A stretch of DNA of 8,141 bases, from contig CABSMV010000090.1 in the NCBI GenBank assembly GCA_902478935.1, positions 1-8,141 of the forward strand, given 5' to 3'. The stretch is from an uncultured Collinsella sp. GTDB lineage: Bacteria > Actinomycetota > Coriobacteriia > Coriobacteriales > Coriobacteriaceae. The position numbers and the translations under genes are program-made. Positions within the stretch are counted from its first letter, which is position 1, and each line of letters begins with the position of its first letter. Below, piece by piece: positions 4,805 to 8,141 of the stretch. The notes under the pieces were generated by a model that made no database searches, had not been told where the DNA came from, and saw only the letters and a list, made by a program, of their open reading frames with translations.

Positions 4805-4831
4805 TTGCAGGGATTGAATCCCGCTTATTCA
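4805..4831 (+). promoter_or_regulatory. Candidate promoter of the transporter gene with an internal palindrome
   Basis: TTGCAG (4805-4810) and TATTCA (4826-4831) could be -35 and -10 boxes with a short 15-bp spacer. Between them, GGGATT-G-AATCCC (4810-4822) is a perfect 6-1-6 palindrome, as expected for a repressor site. The Shine-Dalgarno GGAG follows at 4841-4844. No regulator gene is nearby. Confidence 0.25.
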
Positions 4832-4852
4832 TGCGACATTGGAGTGACAGCC

Positions 4853-6094
4853 TTGATCGCCGCGACCACGCCTAAAAGTAAGTCAACCGCCGCCGCGCTC
4901 TCCCCCACGCGCACCAAGCTCTGCCTGGCGCTGCTCGTGCTGTTGGGATTCTCGCTCGGTTGCTCCGAATTCGTGGTCATCGGCATCGAAAGTGACCTGG
5001 CGACGGAACTCGGCGTATCGCTTGCCACTGCGGGCCAGCTCATCAGCGTGTTTGCGCTTGTCTACGCCATCGCGACGCCGGTGCTTGCGCTCAGCACGGG
5101 GCGTTTTCGCCGCTACCAGCTGCTCGTGTGCTATAGCATCGTCTTTGTGTTCGGCAACCTGGTCATGGCGTTGGCGCCCAACTTCCAGGTGCTGTTTATC
5201 TCGCGCATCATCCTGGGCTCTGTCTCGGGTGCGCTGCTCGCCGTGGGCGTGACGTACATCCCTGAGCTTCTGTCCCCGCAGCAAACTTCGCTTGCCATCT
5301 CGGTGGTATATGGTGCGTTTTCCGTGGCAATGGTCTTTGTGACCTCGATTGGCAAGTTTGTGGCCGACACGCTCGATTGGCACGTGGCCATGTACGGCAC
5401 GCTGGCCTTTGCCGTTTTGATCTGCGGAGCGCTCGTGGCGTTTATGCCGCGCGCTGGGCAAACCGACGAGCCTGCCACCTTTCGTGAGCAGGCGGGTCTG
5501 CTACGCGAGCCGAGCATCATCACCGGCATGCTCATCTTCTTGTTTGGCGTGGGCTCGGTCTACGTATTCTACGGCTACGTGACGCCTTATCTTGAGCAGG
5601 TGCTGGGTATGGGCACGGTTGAAGCCAGTACCACGCTTATGGCCTACGGCGTGTTCTGCCTGATCTCGAACATCCTGGGCGGATGGATCGACGCGCGCTT
5701 TGGCATGAAGGCACTGCTTGTGACGTTTGTGCTGCAGGCTGCGGCGTTACTCGGGCTGTTTGCTGTGGGCGGCACCATGCCGCTCGCGCTGGTCTTTGTC
5801 TTTAGCCTGGCGCTGCTCATGTACCTGTTCTCGGTGTCGTGCATCACGCACTTTATGGACGTGGCACGCAGCCGCCATCCCAAGTCGATGGTACTCGCAA
5901 GTTCGGTTGAGCCCATGGCGTTTAACGTCGGCATCTCGTTTGGCACCGCAGTGGGCGGCGCCGTGGTAAGCAGCGTTGGCATTGCATATGTAGGCGCGGT
6001 CGGTGCCGTGTTCTCGCTTGTGGCCTGGGCGCTCACGCTGGTGACGATTAAGTTGGCTCGCTGGGAACGCAAGAGGACGATGGCGCAGGCGTAG
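4853..6094 (+). CDS. MFS transporter, DHA1/AraJ-like drug or sugar efflux permease
   Basis: This is a predicted proton-coupled exporter of the inner membrane. From the TTG start it has 413 residues, a normal MFS length. Twelve hydrophobic helices can be traced. The first holds LALLVLLGFSLGCSEFVVIG, followed by ESDLATELGVSLATAGQLIS and then VFALVYAIATPVLA, the classic AraJ/YdhP-type opening. A motif-A-like loop STGRFRRYQLL follows TM2, and a second, GGWIDARFGMKALL, follows TM8. The central loop after TM6 is short. The C-terminus is basic (RWERKRT). I prefer TTG at 4853 because GGAG lies 8 nt upstream. Starts further upstream would add a non-hydrophobic leader encoded partly by a palindromic repeat, and a GTG at 4844 overlaps the Shine-Dalgarno. 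The substrate is unknown. A phosphatase gene follows after 45 bp on the same strand. Confidence 0.88.
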   Translation: MIAATTPKSKSTAAALSPTRTKLCLALLVLLGFSLGCSEFVVIGIESDLATELGVSLATAGQLISVFALVYAIATPVLALSTGRFRRYQLLVCYSIVFVFGNLVMALAPNFQVLFISRIILGSVSGALLAVGVTYIPELLSPQQTSLAISVVYGAFSVAMVFVTSIGKFVADTLDWHVAMYGTLAFAVLICGALVAFMPRAGQTDEPATFREQAGLLREPSIITGMLIFLFGVGSVYVFYGYVTPYLEQVLGMGTVEASTTLMAYGVFCLISNILGGWIDARFGMKALLVTFVLQAAALLGLFAVGGTMPLALVFVFSLALLMYLFSVSCITHFMDVARSRHPKSMVLASSVEPMAFNVGISFGTAVGGAVVSSVGIAYVGAVGAVFSLVAWALTLVTIKLARWERKRTMAQA

Positions 6095-6139
6095 ATGCGA
6101 TACTCGAGCTCGATGATGGCGATCGAAAGGAAACCGCAT

Positions 6140-6586
6140 ATGCAACGTGTACTGTTTATCTGCCATGGGAACATCTGTCGCTCGACGATGGCTGAGTCCG
6201 TGTTTACCGAGCTGGTGCGGCGCGCCGGGCGCGCGGGCGAGTTTGTCATTGACTCCGCTGCGACCTCAACTGAGGAGATCGGCAACCCGCCGCATCATGG
6301 CACGGTCGCCAAGCTGCGTGAAGTCGGGATTCCCGTCGTTGCGCACCGTGCCCGCCAGGTGCGTCGCGCGGAGTATGGCGACTGGGACCACATTGTCTAT
6401 ATGGACGACGAGAACGCCCGCGGCCTGCGGCGCATCTTTGGCGACGACCCCGACGGCAAGGTTACACGCTTGCTCGATTGGACCGAGCGCCCCGGTGACG
6501 TGGCCGATCCCTGGTACACCGGCAACTTCGATGCCACCTACCGCGACGTGCTCGACGGTTGCACCGCTATGCTCGAGCAACTGTAG
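6140..6586 (+). CDS. Low molecular weight protein-tyrosine phosphatase
   Basis: This cytosolic phosphatase removes phosphate from phosphotyrosine through a cysteinyl-phosphate intermediate. The P-loop CHGNICRS sits near the N-terminus, giving nucleophile Cys8 and Arg14 (C-X5-R). The general-acid segment DPWYTG has Asp123. Tyr126 follows, where related enzymes carry an aromatic residue. At 148 residues the length is standard. The start is ATG at 6140, with AAGGA about 8 nt upstream; the in-frame ATG at 6095 directly follows the transporter stop and lacks a site, and the P-loop spacing fits the shorter form. With only 45 bp after the transporter, co-transcription is likely. No tyrosine kinase or polysaccharide gene is in view, so the substrate is open. 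Confidence 0.95.
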   Translation: MQRVLFICHGNICRSTMAESVFTELVRRAGRAGEFVIDSAATSTEEIGNPPHHGTVAKLREVGIPVVAHRARQVRRAEYGDWDHIVYMDDENARGLRRIFGDDPDGKVTRLLDWTERPGDVADPWYTGNFDATYRDVLDGCTAMLEQL

Positions 6587-6623
6587 ACAAGCGAGGTCGC
6601 GAGCCACGTCTCCGGCGCGAAAC

Positions 6624-6687
6624 GAGCGTGGATTTTCTCCCGCTTTGAGCGTTCGAGTGCGCTCTAAACGGGAGAAAATCCACACTC
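6624..6687. repeat. 64-bp inverted repeat between convergent genes
   Basis: GTGGATTTTCTCCCG (6628-6642) has its exact complement at 6669-6683. Three more paired bases on each side lie past one mismatch, giving 19-nt arms. The interior adds TTTGAGCG pairing with CGCTC-AAA through a one-base bulge. It lies between the phosphatase and ATPase genes and could stop transcription from either side, though no T run follows the outer stem. The long AT/GC-mixed arms look more like a dispersed palindromic element. Confidence 0.75.
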
Positions 6688-6691
6688 ATGA

Positions 6692-6722
6692 ATGTGACAA
6701 AGGGACTGTCCCTTTGTCACAT
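6692..6722. repeat. Perfect 31-bp palindrome (TGTGACAAAGGGAC family)
   Basis: ATGTGACAAAGGGAC (6692-6706) and its exact complement (6708-6722) flank a single central T. A diverged copy is at 4763-4795. It lies 12 bp beyond the ATPase stop and could serve as its 3'-end hairpin. From memory, sequences like this are frequent in Coriobacteriia intergenic DNA and resemble REP-type palindromes. No transposase gene is present here. Confidence 0.8.
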
Positions 6723-6734
6723 CCGGGACTAGCC

Positions 6735-8096
6735 CTAGACCGGCTTGACCTCCAGCTTTATCCCCTCGGCGCAGGAGTCGCCCAAAACATCCGAAAGGGC
6801 CCAGGTCGCATATAGCGGCAAATAGAGAACCGCTCCGTTGCGCTCAACGTTGCCTCTCGAGAAAACAATCCCGAGCCTTACGCCATATTCAGCCGTATCA
6901 AGCACATGACCGAGCGCAGCGTGCGCGTGGTAATAGGAGCCCGATTTAACCTCGATCGGAACAGCCGTCCCATCCGGTCCATCGACCACAAAGTCCACTT
7001 CACCGCGCTTTTTTGTCTGATAGTAGTAAAGCTGGCGATTTTGGGCAGCCAGCTGCTGGGCCACCACGTTTTCGTAAATGCCGCCCAGATTGGGCTCCTT
7101 GCTATCAAGATACGCCGCTTGGGCGACTCCGACGGGGTAGCGCGCCATCAACATGCCCGTATCCGATTGATATAGCTTGAACTGCGATGGCCGTGCCGTC
7201 TTGAGCAAGGGCGATTTTGGCTCGGTTACGATATCGGCTTTGAGAGCAACGCCGGCATCGACAAGCCATACAAAATCTCGCTGATACTTCTCGTAGTGAG
7301 CCTTGGGGTCAATGGAATTGAGCACGAAGCGCTTGTGTTCGCCCTCGAGCATAATAGGGAGCTGATCGTAAATGCTCTGCACCTGAAGGGCTCGCCCGCT
7401 TGCATACTTGGAGATATCCCGCCGGTACTGTTCGTTGAGCTCTGACTGTAGCTGACGAACAGAGGCAAGGTCGCCCTGCGTGTCAAGGAAACGCTGCACG
7501 ACCTCCGGCATTCCGCCGACAACGGTATAGGTCCTGAAGTTTGCCATCATCGCGTCATGAATGTAATCAGGAACGGGCCTCTCGCTGATACACGCGTCAC
7601 GTATCGTTTGGCGAGCCCCCTCGCTCACCCCGGTTGCCCAGCAAAACTCCTCAAAATCGAGCGGGAACATCCTAAGCTCGTGGACATACCCCACGGGATA
7701 GGACCTGACGCCCTTGAACTGAGTCCCGAGCATTGACCCCGAAAACGCCCAGCGGCACCTCCCGTCCTCAACAAGGAACTTTGCCATCGTCATGATGTCG
7801 GGGGCCTCTTGGACCTCATCGATAAACACGAGCGTTTTGCCTGGCGCAATCGACTTTCCCGAAAGAAGCGTCACCCTGCTGATGAAATCATCGGCATTCC
7901 GCGCCTCGAGAAGAGCATCTTTTGCCTGGCGGTTTTCCATGAGGTTAAGCTCGATGTAGGTTGCATGGTTGGCTTTGCCAAATGCGCGAATCGAATAGCT
8001 TTTGCCAATCTGGCGAGAACCCGTAATGAACAAGGCCTTTTGCTCGGAAGACTTCAGCCAACGCTCCAGCTCTGCCGCTATTTTCCTGCGCAGCAT
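6735..8096 (-). CDS. ATPase with AAA_14 and DUF4143 domains
   Basis: This is a predicted P-loop ATPase of the widespread AAA_14/DUF4143 family, whose cellular role is unsettled. From ATG 8096 it has 453 residues. Walker A is GSRQIGKS at 26-33. Walker B is TLVFIDEVQ with Asp93 and Glu94. AFSGS at 118-121 matches the sensor segment (AFSGSMLG). VVGGMPEVV near 192-200 and YENVVAQQLA near 341-350 are typical of the family. The C-terminal part has GEVDFVV (Glu366, Asp368) and PIEVKSG (Glu382, Lys384), the PD-(D/E)xK nuclease-like core of DUF4143. The start at 8096 has AGGGGAG 5 nt upstream; an ATG at 8117 is also in frame but has no visible site. TATAAA at 8140-8135 (minus) may be its -10 box. It stands alone and converges on the phosphatase gene. 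A complete, apparently intact copy. Confidence 0.93.
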   Translation of the reverse strand: MLRRKIAAELERWLKSSEQKALFITGSRQIGKSYSIRAFGKANHATYIELNLMENRQAKDALLEARNADDFISRVTLLSGKSIAPGKTLVFIDEVQEAPDIMTMAKFLVEDGRCRWAFSGSMLGTQFKGVRSYPVGYVHELRMFPLDFEEFCWATGVSEGARQTIRDACISERPVPDYIHDAMMANFRTYTVVGGMPEVVQRFLDTQGDLASVRQLQSELNEQYRRDISKYASGRALQVQSIYDQLPIMLEGEHKRFVLNSIDPKAHYEKYQRDFVWLVDAGVALKADIVTEPKSPLLKTARPSQFKLYQSDTGMLMARYPVGVAQAAYLDSKEPNLGGIYENVVAQQLAAQNRQLYYYQTKKRGEVDFVVDGPDGTAVPIEVKSGSYYHAHAALGHVLDTAEYGVRLGIVFSRGNVERNGAVLYLPLYATWALSDVLGDSCAEGIKLEVKPV

Positions 8097-8134
8097 AGGC
8101 TCTCCCCTCGGTGTCATCGAATGAAATGCAAAGT

Positions 8135-8140
8135 TTTATA
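8135..8140 (-). promoter_or_regulatory. Candidate -10 box of the ATPase gene
   Basis: TATAAA on the minus strand lies about 38 bp before the ATPase start codon and would give a leader of about 30 nt. The -35 region lies outside the window, so the call rests on one hexamer. Confidence 0.3.
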
Positions 8141-8141
8141 T

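Noticed and set aside
4766..4852. Upstream extension of the transporter
   Set aside because: The extension overlaps a palindromic repeat and lacks a ribosome site; TTG at 4853 has one.
5644..6285. Minus-strand open frame of 213 codons opposite the transporter and phosphatase
   Set aside because: It runs antisense through two genes with intact family motifs and has no recognisable product.
6735..8096. Defence or toxin system around the DUF4143 ATPase
   Set aside because: The gene stands alone in view, with no partner, recombinase or toxin-like neighbour. The PD-(D/E)xK-like residues are normal for the family.

Overview
The window looks like chromosomal DNA from a high-GC Actinomycetota, most likely a gut Coriobacteriia close to Collinsella. 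That placement rests on GC-rich codon use, an actinobacterial-style GPGGQ tract in release factor 1, and many short palindromic intergenic repeats. It is inference from recall, not a database match. I see no phage, conjugative element, CRISPR array, tRNA or rRNA.

Layout. Minus strand, positions 1-4591, listed in transcription order: a single-pass membrane protein of unknown function (4591-3722), a LacX/YeaD-type aldose epimerase (3642-2749), prfA for RF1 (2365-1298), and the 5' part of prmC, the methyltransferase that modifies RF1/RF2 (698 to beyond base 1). Plus strand: a 12-TM MFS exporter (4853-6094) and a low-molecular-weight protein tyrosine phosphatase (6140-6586), probably co-transcribed. 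Minus strand again: an AAA_14/DUF4143 ATPase (8096-6735) that converges on the phosphatase gene.

How the genes relate. RF1 and PrmC form the one clear functional pair, since PrmC methylates the GGQ glutamine of RF1. They are usually adjacent, but here a spacer of about 600 bp full of palindromes and terminators separates them. The visible PrmC also carries an Ala/Glu-rich, probably helical insertion of more than 110 residues between its RPETE segment and the SAM-binding motif I, which has still not appeared when the window ends. The other genes are ordinary or orphan.

Intergenic structure. Every longer gap is occupied by palindromes of several unrelated types: an 87-bp module following both prfA and the epimerase gene, each time next to a different stop-proximal hairpin; a GGGGACGTTC palindrome; an element with 19-bp arms in the divergent promoter region; a TGTGACAAAGGGAC palindrome in two copies; and a GTGGATTTTCTCCCG hairpin. 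These repeats and the PrmC insertion are the parts most worth a second look. I did not find a convincing new multi-gene system.
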